DNA of 64,000 nucleotides, taken from NCBI GenBank assembly GCA_038745585.1, contig JBCDLH010000003.1, positions 248,001 through 312,000 on the forward strand, in the 5' to 3' direction. The notes beneath the pieces are model-generated. The model ran no database searches. It was not told the DNA's origin and saw nothing but the letters and a program-made list of their open reading frames with translations. Positions within the stretch are counted from its first letter, which is position 1. Each line of letters begins with the position of its first letter. Shown here piece by piece: positions 42,959 through 51,959 of this stretch. Made by a program: the position numbers and the translations under genes. The DNA is from HLUCCA09 sp038745585 (GTDB lineage Bacteria; Pseudomonadota; Alphaproteobacteria; Rhodobacterales; Rhodobacteraceae).

Positions 42959-43993
42959 GTGACCCTGCCTTGCACGTTCGGCTGCGCGGGCCCCACGCTC
43001 ACGGCCGACGAGCGCGCGCTTCTGGCCGAGGCGCAGCCCTGGGGCTTTATCCTCTTTGCCCGCAACGTCGACACGCCGCGTCAGCTGATGGCGCTGACCT
43101 CCGACCTGCGCGAGGCCGTCGGCCGCGAGGCGCCGATCTTGATCGATCAGGAGGGCGGGCGCGTTCAGCGGATGGGCCCGCCCCATTGGCGGCAATGGCG
43201 CCCACCGCTCGATCAGATGCGCTTGACGCCCGACCCGGGCATTGCGGCGCGCGCAATGCGCTTGCGCTACCGGCTTATCGCAGAGGAATTGCGCGCGGTT
43301 GGGATCGACGTCAATTGCGCGCCGCTTGCCGACATCGCACGGCCCGTCACGCATCCGATCCTGAGAAACCGCCTCTATGGCGGTGACTACGTCGCTGTTG
43401 TGGGGGCCGCGCGGGCCGTGGCGCAAGGGCTGATCGATGGTGGCGTCTTGCCGGTGCTCAAGCATATCCCCGGCCATGGCCGTGCGACGCTCGACAGCCA
43501 CCTGGAGCTGCCGCGCGTCGATGCCCCGCGTGCGGCGCTCGACGCCGAGGATTTCGCGGCCTTCCGCGCCTTGGCGGACCTGCCGCTTGGGATGTCGGCC
43601 CATATCGTCTTTGAGGATATCGACCCCGAGGCGGCGGCGACCGTCTCTCCGACCATGATCGCGCTCATCCGCGAAGAGATCGGCTTTGACGGGCTCTTGA
43701 TGACCGACGATATCTCGATGCAGGCGCTGTCGGGCGATGTTGTCAGCCGCGCCTTTAGGGCGCTCGAGGCCGGTTGCGATATCGTTCTTCATTGCAACGG
43801 CGATCTGGCGGAGATGGAGGCGCTCGCCCGCCGCCTGCCACCGCTTTCGGCCGAGGCGTGCCGGCGAACCGAGCGCGCCCTTGGGCAGCGGATCGCCGTG
43901 CCCGCGCCCGCCTCCGCCGTTGACATCGCCGCGCTCGAAGCCGAGCTTGAGGGCCTTCTGGGGCAGGCGCTGGCGAACCGGGCAGATGGCTGA
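42959..43993 (+). CDS. nagZ: Beta-N-acetylhexosaminidase NagZ (GH3)
   Basis: A 344-residue cytosolic GH3 enzyme that removes GlcNAc from anhydro-muropeptides during peptidoglycan recycling. The substrate site IDQEGGRVQRM, the catalytic HxxPGHG as KHIPGHGRATLDSH, and the nucleophile aspartate in LLMTDDISMQAL are present. GTG 42959 follows a GGAGGG box. Its end overlaps scpA by 8 nt. Confidence 0.95.
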   Translation: MTLPCTFGCAGPTLTADERALLAEAQPWGFILFARNVDTPRQLMALTSDLREAVGREAPILIDQEGGRVQRMGPPHWRQWRPPLDQMRLTPDPGIAARAMRLRYRLIAEELRAVGIDVNCAPLADIARPVTHPILRNRLYGGDYVAVVGAARAVAQGLIDGGVLPVLKHIPGHGRATLDSHLELPRVDAPRAALDAEDFAAFRALADLPLGMSAHIVFEDIDPEAAATVSPTMIALIREEIGFDGLLMTDDISMQALSGDVVSRAFRALEAGCDIVLHCNGDLAEMEALARRLPPLSAEACRRTERALGQRIAVPAPASAVDIAALEAELEGLLGQALANRADG

Positions 43994-44954
43994 CGATACA
44001 TCGGACGTTGAGGATCACGCAGGCGGCGAGATCGTCCCATTTGCCCCCGGCGAGGGCCTCGGCGGTGTCAGCGAGCGCGTGGCCGCCGAAGCGCTCGTCG
44101 TCGATGTCGACGGCTACGAGGGCCCGCTGGATCTGTTGTTGACGCTGGCGCGGTCGCAAAAGGTCGACCTGCGCAAGATCTCTGTGCTGCAACTGGCCGA
44201 GCAATATCTCGCCTTCGTCGAGGAGGCCAAAGCGCTGCGGCTGGAGCTTGCCGCGGATTACCTTGTGATGGCGGCGTGGCTCGCCTTTCTAAAGTCGCGC
44301 CTTCTTTTGCCGCCCGACCCCGCCGATGAGGGGCCCTCGGGCGAGGATCTGGCCGCGCATCTCGCGTTTCAGCTTGAACGACTCGAAGCGATGCGCGCGG
44401 CCGCCGCCAAGCTGATGGCGCGCGATCAGCTCGGCCGTGATGTCTTTGCCCGCGGCCTGCCGGAAGCGGTTGAGCGCGTGCGGCATGTCACCTACACCGC
44501 GACGCTCATGGACCTGATGCGCGCCTATGCCCGCATCCGCACGAAAGACGAATTTCGCCCCTATGTCATGGACCGCGCGGATGTGTTCACCATGGAAATG
44601 GCGCTGGATCGGTTGCGCGGTCTCATCGGCTATGCCGGAGAATGGACCGATCTCTTGAGCTATTTGCCCTCGGAATGGGATATCGACCCGGCCAAGCGGC
44701 GCTCGGCGACCGCCGCGACCTTTGCCGCGACCTTGGAGCTGGCAAAGGCGGGCAAGCTGGAGCTGCGCCAGTCGGACACGTTCGGTCCGATCCAACTGCG
44801 CCGATCCGAGGCGGGTGCGGGCGCGTCCTCTGAGGGGTCAGAGCGCGGGCCGCGGGACGAGCCGAAGGACGGGCTAAGGGATGGGCCGAAGGTCGGGCCA
44901 AGGGACGGGCCAGAGGACGGGCCAGAGGACGGGCCAGAGGACGGGAATGACTGA
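43986..44954 (+). CDS. scpA: Segregation and condensation protein ScpA
   Basis: The kleisin of the SMC-ScpAB chromosome condensin. The 322-residue protein has the N-terminal DGYEGPLDLLLTLARSQKVDL, DYLVMAAWLAFLKSRLLLP, and the C-terminal winged helix. The last 30 residues are an added low-complexity tail (DGP/EDG repeats) encoded by a 12-bp minisatellite. The gene overlaps nagZ and scpB by 8 nt each. Confidence 0.96.
   Translation: MADDTSDVEDHAGGEIVPFAPGEGLGGVSERVAAEALVVDVDGYEGPLDLLLTLARSQKVDLRKISVLQLAEQYLAFVEEAKALRLELAADYLVMAAWLAFLKSRLLLPPDPADEGPSGEDLAAHLAFQLERLEAMRAAAAKLMARDQLGRDVFARGLPEAVERVRHVTYTATLMDLMRAYARIRTKDEFRPYVMDRADVFTMEMALDRLRGLIGYAGEWTDLLSYLPSEWDIDPAKRRSATAATFAATLELAKAGKLELRQSDTFGPIQLRRSEAGAGASSEGSERGPRDEPKDGLRDGPKVGPRDGPEDGPEDGPEDGND
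44855..44946 (+). repeat. 12-bp minisatellite inside the scpA 3' end
   Basis: About eight units of the GGACGGGCCAGA type, the last three identical. They encode a PEDG/PRDG tail that ScpA does not normally have, and lie directly upstream of the scpB start. Confidence 0.9.
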
Positions 44955-45732
44955 CGCGCCCCGTCCGGACGAGAGCCCGGCCGCTACCCCGCCCCGAGAG
45001 GAGAGCCTGTTCGAGGCGCCGCCTCTGGGCGAGCAAGAGCGGATGGTCGAGGCGATCCTCTTTGCCTCTGCCGAGCCTGTGAGCATTGCCGAAATGAACG
45101 CCCGCATGCCACATGGCGCGGATGCAGCGCTTGTCCTGCCGCTCTTGGAAAAGCGCTATGAGGGACGGGGCGTTCGCGTCCAGCGCGTGGGAGAGGCCTG
45201 GGCCATGCGCACGGCGCCCGACCTCGGCTTTCTCATGCAAAAAGAGACGGTTGAGACGCGAAAGCTCTCCCGCGCTGCGATCGAAACCCTGGCCATCGTC
45301 GCCTATCATCAGCCGGTCACGCGCGCCGAGATCGAAGAGATCCGCGGCGTGTCGGTGTCGCGCGGCACGGTGGATCAGCTTATCGAGCTCGAGTGGATCC
45401 GCTTTGGGCGGCGGCGGGAGACGCCGGGCCGCCCGGTCACCTATGTCGTGACGCCGTCGTTCCTCGACCATTTCGGGCTTGCGAGCGCGCGTGATCTGCC
45501 GGGCCTCCGCGACTTGCGCGCGGCGGGTCTGCTCGACAATCGTCCGCCGCCCGGCAGCGCGCTCGAGGAGGCCGAAGAGGGGCAGAGCGACCTCTTTCGC
45601 GAGGGCGCGGTGACGCCGGCGGAGATCGGCGCCGAGGAACATGGCCGTCCAGAGGGACGCAGCGAAACGATTGACGGGACGCCGCCCGATCCGGAGGACA
45701 CGCACAGCGAGGGGGCGGATCGGGCGCCCTGA
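44947..45732 (+). CDS. scpB: Segregation and condensation protein ScpB
   Basis: A 261-residue protein with two winged helices: QERMVEAILFASAEPVS and the signature RAAIETLAIVAYHQPVTRAEIEEIRGV. An acidic tail follows. It dimerises and binds ScpA. ATG 44947 overlaps the scpA stop, so the two are translationally coupled. In many relatives tatABC follows; here it does not. Confidence 0.95.
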   Translation: MTDAPRPDESPAATPPREESLFEAPPLGEQERMVEAILFASAEPVSIAEMNARMPHGADAALVLPLLEKRYEGRGVRVQRVGEAWAMRTAPDLGFLMQKETVETRKLSRAAIETLAIVAYHQPVTRAEIEEIRGVSVSRGTVDQLIELEWIRFGRRRETPGRPVTYVVTPSFLDHFGLASARDLPGLRDLRAAGLLDNRPPPGSALEEAEEGQSDLFREGAVTPAEIGAEEHGRPEGRSETIDGTPPDPEDTHSEGADRAP

Positions 45733-45755
45733 TCCTGGCACGGAGGGCGGGTGCG

Positions 45756-46388
45756 ATGCATGTCGGCGTTCTGGGAGCAAGCGGGTCTGTCGGGTTGCAC
45801 GTCGTGGACACGCTCCTCGACCGCGGCCACAGCGTGCGGGCGCAGAGCCGGAAGGCGGCGCGCCTGGCGTGTTTTGAGAGCCGGGCAGAGATTGTGGCCT
45901 TTGAGCCTGGTGAGGCTGCGGTCCTCGGTGGCTTCGTGGCCGGGCTACATGCGGTGATCTTCGCTCTGGGGATTGCGCAGAACGGGCCGACGACATTCTT
46001 TTCGGGTGTCACGCGAGCGCTGATCCCGGAGATGGAGCGGGCCGGGGTGCGCCGCCTCGTGGTGATCACGGGGGTCGGGGCGGGGGAGACGCGCGGCCAT
46101 GGCGGGTTCCTCTACGACCGAATGATCTTCCCTCTCTTCACCCGCCACCGCTATGCCGACAAGGACCGGCAAGAGGCCCTCATCGCCGCCTCATCGCTCG
46201 ATTGGGTGATCGTGCGCCCGGCGCCGTTCGCGGCGACCGTCCCGGTGGGCGAGATGCAGGTCCTGACCGAGGTCGCGCCGGGGACGCGCCTGACAAAGGT
46301 CACGCGCGCAGAGGTGGCGGCGTTCGTTGTGGCGCAGGTGGAGGGGGATCGGTACCTTCGGATGCGGCCGTTTATCGGGCATGGGTAG
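45756..46388 (+). CDS. NAD(P)H-binding atypical SDR family protein
   Basis: A 210-residue atypical short-chain dehydrogenase. The nucleotide motif is VGVLGASGSVGLHVVDTLL (GxxGxxG), then VVITGVGAGETRGHGG and DWVIVRPAPF. Such proteins act as sugar epimerase-like or redox-sensing NADPH binders. A nearby partner is not evident. It ends just before repeat copy B. Confidence 0.88.
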   Translation: MHVGVLGASGSVGLHVVDTLLDRGHSVRAQSRKAARLACFESRAEIVAFEPGEAAVLGGFVAGLHAVIFALGIAQNGPTTFFSGVTRALIPEMERAGVRRLVVITGVGAGETRGHGGFLYDRMIFPLFTRHRYADKDRQEALIAASSLDWVIVRPAPFAATVPVGEMQVLTEVAPGTRLTKVTRAEVAAFVVAQVEGDRYLRMRPFIGHG

Positions 46389-46425
46389 GGGGAACCGAGG
46401 CGAGCTCTTCATAGCCCGTGGCCTC

Positions 46426-46670
46426 GCTTTGCACCCCGGCACGGAGCAAAGGCCCTGGGCCGCCGTGTCAGCGCCGTCCCGTCCCGTCGCACTGAAGGTG
46501 CGCCGATTTCTGGGTGGCTCGCTTTTAGCGAGACGAGATGGCGCTTTGTCTCCGTTCGTCCTGAGCTTGGGGCGAGAAGCGACCTTGCTGGGATAAAGCG
46601 CACCGTCCGACCGTTGCAGCGCCACCCCACGGGACGGCGCTGGCTTGGCTTCGCGTTTTGGTCCGGCCGC
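46426..46670 (+). repeat. Structured intergenic repeat, copy B
   Basis: It starts GCTTTGCACCCCGGCACGG (46426) and ends GGACGGCGCTGGCTTGGCTT... to 46670, matching copy A in the same orientation. It carries an additional insert of about 50 nt with a TCGCT-TTT-AGCGA hairpin. A 14-bp perfect inverted repeat lies at 46469-46482 and 46629-46642, with inner GCGCTTT/AAAGCGC arms. It fills the gap between the convergent oxidoreductase and dcd genes. Confidence 0.85.
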
Positions 46671-46679
46671 GGTTGCCGC

Positions 46680-47801
46680 TCAACCCGTCCGGAAATGCTT
46701 CGAGAGCTTGAGCCCCTGACCCTGGTAGTTTGACGCGATCCCCGCGCCATAGAGGCGCGCGGGCACCTCCGCCATCCGCTCATAGACGAGCCGTCCGACA
46801 ACCTGTCCATGTTCGAGCACGAACGGCGCCTCGTGGCAGCGGACCTCGAGCACCCCGCGCGCGCCTGCCCCGCCCGCTGCGGCATGGCCAAAGCCGGGAT
46901 CGAAAAAGCCCGCATAATGCACGCGGAACTCGCCGACCATGGCCAGGTAGGGGGCCATTTCGGCGGCATAGCCGGGTGGAATGTGGACGGCCTCGCGGCT
47001 CACAAGAATGTAGAACGCGCCAGGGTCGAGGATGATCCGTCCGTCTTCGGCGCGCACCTCCTCCCAGAAATCGGCCACCTCGTAATGCCCGATCCGGTCG
47101 AGGTCGATCACGCCAGTATGGGGCTTGGCGCGCCAGCCTGCGCGCCCATCGCGCGGGCGCAGGTCGACCGAAAAGCCCAGGCCCCCCGCGATGAGCGCCT
47201 CCCCATCGACCAAGGTGTCGGCCGCGTGGAGCGCGCTGAGGGCGTCGTCGTCGAGCGACGCGTCTCCGCGCCGCAGGCGCAATTGCGTCAGACGCATGCC
47301 GGGCCGCACCAGCACCGAGAACGAACGCGGACAGATCTCCGCGTAGAGAGGGCCGCGATAGCCCGGAGCGATCCGGTCGAACTCCACACCGCCATCGGTG
47401 ATGACGCGGGTCAGAAGGTCGAGCCGCCCGGTCGAGGATTTGGCGTTCGCGACGGCCGCGAGGGCCTCGGGCAGCGCAAGCGCCTCCATCAGCGGCACGA
47501 GGTACACGCAGCCTTTTTCGAGGACGGCCCCGCCGCTCAAGTCGATCCGGTGCATCTCGAACTCCGCGAGCCTGTCGGCGACAGGCCGGCCGTGCCCGGC
47601 GAGAAAGGACGCGCGGACGCGGTAGGCGATTGCGCCAAGGCGCAGATCGAGGCTCGCAGGTTGGATCTGACCCTCGGCGGGCGGCGCCGCTAGCCGCACG
47701 GCGCCGGACGCAATCAGCCTCTCGATCTCTTGGCATGGGAGCACGCCTGCGGGCGCGGTCAGCGCATCTTGGCGGCGTTTTTCGGGGAGGTCCGCTTGCA
47801 T
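46680..47801 (-). CDS. dcd: 2'-deoxycytidine 5'-triphosphate deaminase (fused, alphaproteobacterial type)
   Basis: Deaminates dCTP to dUTP for thymidylate synthesis. The 373-residue protein is the long alphaproteobacterial form, with two dUTPase-like domains in tandem. Landmarks are GQIQPASLDLRLG, NAKSSTGRLDLLTRVITD, GPLYAEICPRSF and the second-domain LSREAVHIPPGYAAEM-type loop. I start at ATG of MQADLPEKRRQD; the upstream in-frame extension reaches almost to the tRNA and is unlikely. Confidence 0.92.
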   Translation of the reverse strand: MQADLPEKRRQDALTAPAGVLPCQEIERLIASGAVRLAAPPAEGQIQPASLDLRLGAIAYRVRASFLAGHGRPVADRLAEFEMHRIDLSGGAVLEKGCVYLVPLMEALALPEALAAVANAKSSTGRLDLLTRVITDGGVEFDRIAPGYRGPLYAEICPRSFSVLVRPGMRLTQLRLRRGDASLDDDALSALHAADTLVDGEALIAGGLGFSVDLRPRDGRAGWRAKPHTGVIDLDRIGHYEVADFWEEVRAEDGRIILDPGAFYILVSREAVHIPPGYAAEMAPYLAMVGEFRVHYAGFFDPGFGHAAAGGAGARGVLEVRCHEAPFVLEHGQVVGRLVYERMAEVPARLYGAGIASNYQGQGLKLSKHFRTG

Positions 47802-47899
47802 CGGGGGCCTTCTCTTTCCGTCCGGCCAGCCGGCGACGCGCGCGCGGATCGGGTGGAACCGAGTTTGGCCGGAATGCGCTGTGTCAGGGTCGGACATGA

Positions 47900-47976
47900 T
47901 GGTCGGGCTAGCAGGATTCGAACCTACGACCTCCCGTCCCCCAGACGGACGCGCTACCAGACTGCGCTATAGCCCG
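47900..47976 (-). tRNA. tRNA-Pro (anticodon GGG)
   Basis: On the minus strand: acceptor CGGGCTA pairs with TAGCCCG, D-stem GCGC/GCGC, anticodon stem TCCGT/ACGGG around loop CTGGGGG (anticodon GGG, G37), T-stem with TTCGAAT loop, discriminator A. The CCA end is encoded. It lies between dcd and the MerR gene. Confidence 0.96.
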
Positions 47977-48039
47977 ACAAGCCGCGTTCATACCGGATTC
48001 GCGTGGCGGAGCAAGCGCGAAACCAGCTCCCTGCGCGCC

Positions 48040-49011
48040 CTAGGGCCGTGTGCCGTGGCCCATCCGAATGCGCAGCGCGCGCGCCTGTTCGAGGAGCGGC
48101 CCGAGCACCGCGGCGGGGATTTGGCCGGGCGCGACTTGGGCGAGACCTTCGGTGACGCTGATGTCTGAGGTCTCAAGCGGGGCGATTTCGGGGATGGGAT
48201 CTGCGGTCGTTGGGGCGGCCGGGTCTGGCGCCACGTCGAGCGCGCGCGCCTCGGCGACTTGCTCGGCCTCGACAGCCGGATCGGGGGCGAGCGGCGGATC
48301 GGAGGCGAGCGGCGGCAGCGGGGCGATTGCGGGCGCGCTGTCCTCAGCCTTGTCTGCGATGCTGTCGAAAAGCGAGGGCTGCGCTTCGGGAGCGGCGAGG
48401 GCCTGATCGACGAAGGCGGCCGTTTCGAGGGCCTCGGCAATCTCAGCTTCGATCTCGGCGTCTTCCTGCGCGCCCTCCGGTGTGGCCAGGTCAGCCTGCG
48501 CCTCCACGCCCGCAGGCTCGGATATCGCCGGTTCGGGACTGCTCGCCGCGCGGTCACGCGCTCCGACAGTCTCAGCCTCTGGACGTGCCGCCGCTGCGTG
48601 CTCTGCCACTGGCTGCGCCGCCACTGCGGGCTCTGGCTCGGATTGAACCGCCGCCGCTGCGGGCTCTGCCTCGTGCTGCGCCGCCGCTGCCGGCTCCTGG
48701 CTCGCCGGTGCGGCCGCTTCCAGCATGTCGTCGACGGGTTTGGAGAGCGCCGCAACGGTCTTTACGCCCTTCTCGCGCAAGACCTTCTGCGCGCCCTTGA
48801 TCGTCAAGCCGTCCTCGTGGAGGAGTTGCTTGATCCCGCCCAAAAGCTCCATGTCGGACTTTCGGTAGTACCGCCGTCCGCCCGCGCGCTTCACCGGCTT
48901 GATCTGGCTGAACTTGGTCTCCCAAAAGCGAAGGACATGGGCGTTGACGCCCAGCCAGTCTGCCACCTCGCTGATGGTGCGAAAGGCGTCTGGCGACTTC
49001 TTCGCGGCCAT
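48040..49011 (-). CDS. MerR family transcriptional regulator
   Basis: A 323-residue protein whose first 75 residues are a MerR winged helix: FRTISEVADWLGVNAHVLRFWETKF and GGRRYYRKSDMELLGGIKQLL. The rest is a long acidic, alanine-rich tail without a recognised sensor. This gene regularly follows ihfA in alphaproteobacteria. The stop-start gap to ihfA is one base. Confidence 0.93.
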   Translation of the reverse strand: MAAKKSPDAFRTISEVADWLGVNAHVLRFWETKFSQIKPVKRAGGRRYYRKSDMELLGGIKQLLHEDGLTIKGAQKVLREKGVKTVAALSKPVDDMLEAAAPASQEPAAAAQHEAEPAAAAVQSEPEPAVAAQPVAEHAAAARPEAETVGARDRAASSPEPAISEPAGVEAQADLATPEGAQEDAEIEAEIAEALETAAFVDQALAAPEAQPSLFDSIADKAEDSAPAIAPLPPLASDPPLAPDPAVEAEQVAEARALDVAPDPAAPTTADPIPEIAPLETSDISVTEGLAQVAPGQIPAAVLGPLLEQARALRIRMGHGTRP

Positions 49012-49012
49012 T

Positions 49013-49318
49013 TCAGCCGCTCTTGTTGCCGGAGGCCACCCGCTCCTTCATCAGGTGCGAGGGGCGAAAGGTTAGCACGCGGCGCGGATGGATCGGCACC
49101 TCTTCGCCCGTTTTTGGGTTGCGCCCCACGCGCGCAGCTTTCTGGCGAACCGAGAAGGTGCCGAAAGAACTGATCTTGACTTGCTCTCCGGCCACCAGCG
49201 AGTTCGACATATGAGCCAAGACACTTTCAACCAATTGGGCAGACTCGTTTCGCGACAAACCGACCTCGCGAAACACAGCTTCGCTTAGGTCCATACGGGT
49301 TACCGTGCGTTGGCTCAT
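49013..49318 (-). CDS. ihfA: Integration host factor subunit alpha
   Basis: A 101-residue histone-like DNA-bending protein. The DNA-binding arm RNPKTGEEVPIHPRRVLTFRPS and the N-terminal TRMDLSEAVFREVGLSRNES are typical. ATG 49318 gives MSQRTVTRMDL, while upstream in-frame sequence is leader. A consensus IHF site lies 58-70 nt upstream, suggesting autoregulation. Confidence 0.97.
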   Translation of the reverse strand: MSQRTVTRMDLSEAVFREVGLSRNESAQLVESVLAHMSNSLVAGEQVKISSFGTFSVRQKAARVGRNPKTGEEVPIHPRRVLTFRPSHLMKERVASGNKSG

Positions 49319-49375
49319 CCACCCCTCCTTGGCCGTAAGTGGAGGGACGGTATTGGGTTGCAGGAAAAGCGTCAA

Positions 49376-49388
49376 TATCAATGGGTTG
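49376..49388 (+). promoter_or_regulatory. Consensus IHF-binding site upstream of ihfA
   Basis: TATCAA-TGGG-TTG fits the IHF consensus WATCAA-N4-TTR at every position, lies in the AT-rich leader of ihfA, and ends 70 nt before its start codon. Confidence 0.5.
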
Positions 49389-49485
49389 GAAGAAGCGGCG
49401 AATCTCATCTTTGCAGTGTTACGCTGCGCTGCAGCGCGAAGATCGGCACGCAACACCATGTAATTGCGTATAAATTAACGCACGC

Positions 49486-50454
49486 CTACCAGCGCAAGAC
49501 CACCGACCCCCACGCGAGACCTCCGCCGATGGCCTCTGTCACGATCAGATCACCGGTTTTGATCCGCCCTTCCGCGCGACCGACCGAGAGGGCGAGGGGA
49601 ATCGATGCCGCCGAGGTGTTTCCGTGGTTCTGGACCGTCAGAATCACACGTTCCATCGGCAGGCCCATCCGCTGTGCGGTCGCCTTGATGATCCGCAGAT
49701 TGGCCTGGTGCGGCACGATCCAGTCGACGTCGTCCGGCCCTAGCCCGGCCTTCTCAAGCGCGGTATGGGCGGTCGCGGCGAGCTTTTCGACTGCGTGGCG
49801 GAAGACCTCTTTGCCTTGCATTTTCACGACGCCGGTTTTGCCGGTCGAGACCCCGCCATCGACGTAGAGGATGTCGCGAAACTTGCCGTCAGAGTGCAGA
49901 TCGGTCGCCAGAATGCCCCGTCCCTCCGCCTGCCGGTCAGGTTGAGCTTCGAGGACGAGCGCGCCCGCCCCGTCGCCAAAGAGCACGCAGGTGGCCCGGT
50001 CGGTCATGTCGAGGATGCGTGAAAACGTTTCTGCCCCGATGACGAGGACACGGCGCGCCTGCCCCGAGATGAGGAGCGCCTGGGCGTTGGCAAGCGCATA
50101 GATAAAGCCCGCGCAGACAGCCTGAACGTCAAAGGCAAAGCCTGCGCCCATACCGATATCCGACTGCACCATCGTTGCCACCGAGGGAAAGGTGAAGTCG
50201 GCGGTGGAGGTCGCCACCACAAGCGCGTCGATCTCGCGCGCGTCCAGCCCAGCATCGCCAAGCGCGGCGCGGGCCGCGTGGGCCGCCAGATCCGACGTCG
50301 TCTCTCCGGGTGCTGCAAAATGCCGGCGTTCGATCCCGGAGCGGGTCCGGATCCAAGCGTCGGAGGTGTCGAGCGTGGTCTCAAATTCGGCATTTTCGAC
50401 GATGCGGTCTGGCAGGTAATGGCCAACGCCGCGCACCACCGCTCTGATCGTCAT
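49486..50454 (-). CDS. fabH: 3-oxoacyl-ACP synthase III FabH
   Basis: Condenses acetyl-CoA with malonyl-ACP to begin fatty acid synthesis. The 322-residue thiolase-fold protein has the active cysteine in DVQAVCAGFIYAL, histidine in IVPHQANLRI and asparagine in VQNHGNTSAASIPLAL. It is transcribed from plsX with a 69-nt gap. Confidence 0.97.
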   Translation of the reverse strand: MTIRAVVRGVGHYLPDRIVENAEFETTLDTSDAWIRTRSGIERRHFAAPGETTSDLAAHAARAALGDAGLDAREIDALVVATSTADFTFPSVATMVQSDIGMGAGFAFDVQAVCAGFIYALANAQALLISGQARRVLVIGAETFSRILDMTDRATCVLFGDGAGALVLEAQPDRQAEGRGILATDLHSDGKFRDILYVDGGVSTGKTGVVKMQGKEVFRHAVEKLAATAHTALEKAGLGPDDVDWIVPHQANLRIIKATAQRMGLPMERVILTVQNHGNTSAASIPLALSVGRAEGRIKTGDLIVTEAIGGGLAWGSVVLRW

Positions 50455-50523
50455 AAATGGTACCGCCCGCGCTTTGTTATGCCTGGGGCAGTACTTGGCA
50501 TTGCTGGCGCCAGGTTACCAGCC

Positions 50524-51726
50524 TCAGCCGCGCAGGCGTGATCCATCGGCCGTTTTCGCCGTCCCGTCCGGACGGGCGCCCGATGCCGGCGGCACCGCTT
50601 CGGCGGGATGGGCCGCGGCGTCTGCCTCGGCGGCGCGGCGGATCTCGCCGGCATCCGCGATCCGCGCTGCCACGCGCTCGCTGAAGCCCGCTTGCGCGAG
50701 CTGGAAGGCAAGCTTGATAGCGGCCGACACGCCCGTCGCGTCGGCCGAGCCATGTGACTTCACGATGGTCCCGTTCAGCCCGAGAAACACGCCGCCATTG
50801 ACGCGGCGCGGATCGATTCGCTTGCTGAGCCGCCGCAGCGACGTGTAGGCCAAGAGCCCTGCGACCCGCGAGAGCGGCGTGCGCTGGAACGCCTCGCGCA
50901 AGGAGTCGCGGATGAGTGTCGCCGTCCCCTCGGCGGTCTTCAGCGCAACATTGCCGGTAAAGCCGTCGGTCACGATCACGTCGACCTTGCCTTGGGGAAT
51001 GTCGCCCCCCTCGACAAATCCTGCAAACTCGATCTCGGCCCGCGGCGCGGCCTCGGCGATAAGGTAATGCGCGGCTTTAAGCTCGGCCCGGCCCTTATGC
51101 TCTTCGGTGCCGAGGTTTAGGATGCCGACCCGCGGTCGCGCGATCCCGAGGCCGTTACGGGCATAGGAGGCGCCCATCAAGGCGTATTGCAGCAGGTCGC
51201 CCTCATCGGCGCGGATATCGGCCCCGACATCGAGCATCACCGCAAAGCCTTCCTTTGCCCGGGAGGGCCAGAGGCAGGCGATGGCCGGACGATTAACCCC
51301 CGGCAGTTTTCTCAGCCGCACCACAGAAAGGAGCATCAACGCGCCGGTATTGCCGCAGGAAACGGCTACGGTCGCCTCGCCGTTACGCACGCTTTCAATG
51401 GCAGACCACATGGACGAGCCTTGCCCTTGCCGCATCACGGTTGAGGGCTTCTCGGTCATTTCCACCACGTCGTCCGCGTGGCGTATCACACAGCGATCGG
51501 TGAGCTTGCGCTTGGCGATCAGCGGGGCAAGCTGGGCCTCGCGCCCGTGGACGATAAAGCCGATATCGGGGTTGATCTTCGCGGATTTGGCGAGCCCGCC
51601 GATCACAGCGGCAGGACCGGCATCGCCGCCCATTGCGTCCACGCTGATCACTGTCTTGCCGGCGAGCTCTGCCGGGAGACCGGCGGGCTGGGCGGGTGTT
51701 GTGTCAGCGGGGGGGAGGGTGGCCAT
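50524..51726 (-). CDS. plsX: Phosphate acyltransferase PlsX
   Basis: Makes acyl-phosphate from acyl-ACP for phospholipid synthesis. The 400-residue protein has the N-terminal VISVDAMGGDAGPAAVIGG, ALMLLSVVRLRKLPGV, GFAVMLDVGAD and the conserved GFTGNVALKTAEG. It is 26 nt behind rpmF, the conserved rpmF-plsX-fabH order. Confidence 0.97.
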   Translation of the reverse strand: MATLPPADTTPAQPAGLPAELAGKTVISVDAMGGDAGPAAVIGGLAKSAKINPDIGFIVHGREAQLAPLIAKRKLTDRCVIRHADDVVEMTEKPSTVMRQGQGSSMWSAIESVRNGEATVAVSCGNTGALMLLSVVRLRKLPGVNRPAIACLWPSRAKEGFAVMLDVGADIRADEGDLLQYALMGASYARNGLGIARPRVGILNLGTEEHKGRAELKAAHYLIAEAAPRAEIEFAGFVEGGDIPQGKVDVIVTDGFTGNVALKTAEGTATLIRDSLREAFQRTPLSRVAGLLAYTSLRRLSKRIDPRRVNGGVFLGLNGTIVKSHGSADATGVSAAIKLAFQLAQAGFSERVAARIADAGEIRRAAEADAAAHPAEAVPPASGARPDGTAKTADGSRLRG

Positions 51727-51752
51727 CGACCTTGGCGGCTGGGCGCTGCGAC

Positions 51753-51959
51753 TTAGGCCGCGTCGTCTTCGATATCGATCTCGTCGACCATCGCCACCAC
51801 TTCACGCCCGCCATAATGCCCGCAGGCGGGGCAGACGTGGTGCGGGCGCTTGAGCTCGCCGCAATTGTCGCATTCGCCCGGATTGCCCGCCACGAGCGCA
51901 TCATGCGCGCGGCGATTGTTCCGGCGCGAGCGCGTGACCTTGTTCTGAGGGACGGCCAT
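51753..51959 (-). CDS. rpmF: 50S ribosomal protein L32
   Basis: A 68-residue protein with MAVPQNKVTRSRRNNRRAHD at the start and a zinc-type CDNCGELKRPHHVCPACG motif. It heads the rpmF-plsX-fabH run. Confidence 0.98.
   Translation of the reverse strand: MAVPQNKVTRSRRNNRRAHDALVAGNPGECDNCGELKRPHHVCPACGHYGGREVVAMVDEIDIEDDAA

Noticed and set aside
47802..47897. Dcd N-terminal extension to 47897
   Set aside because: It reads to within 3 nt of the tRNA end and lies outside the family's N-terminus.
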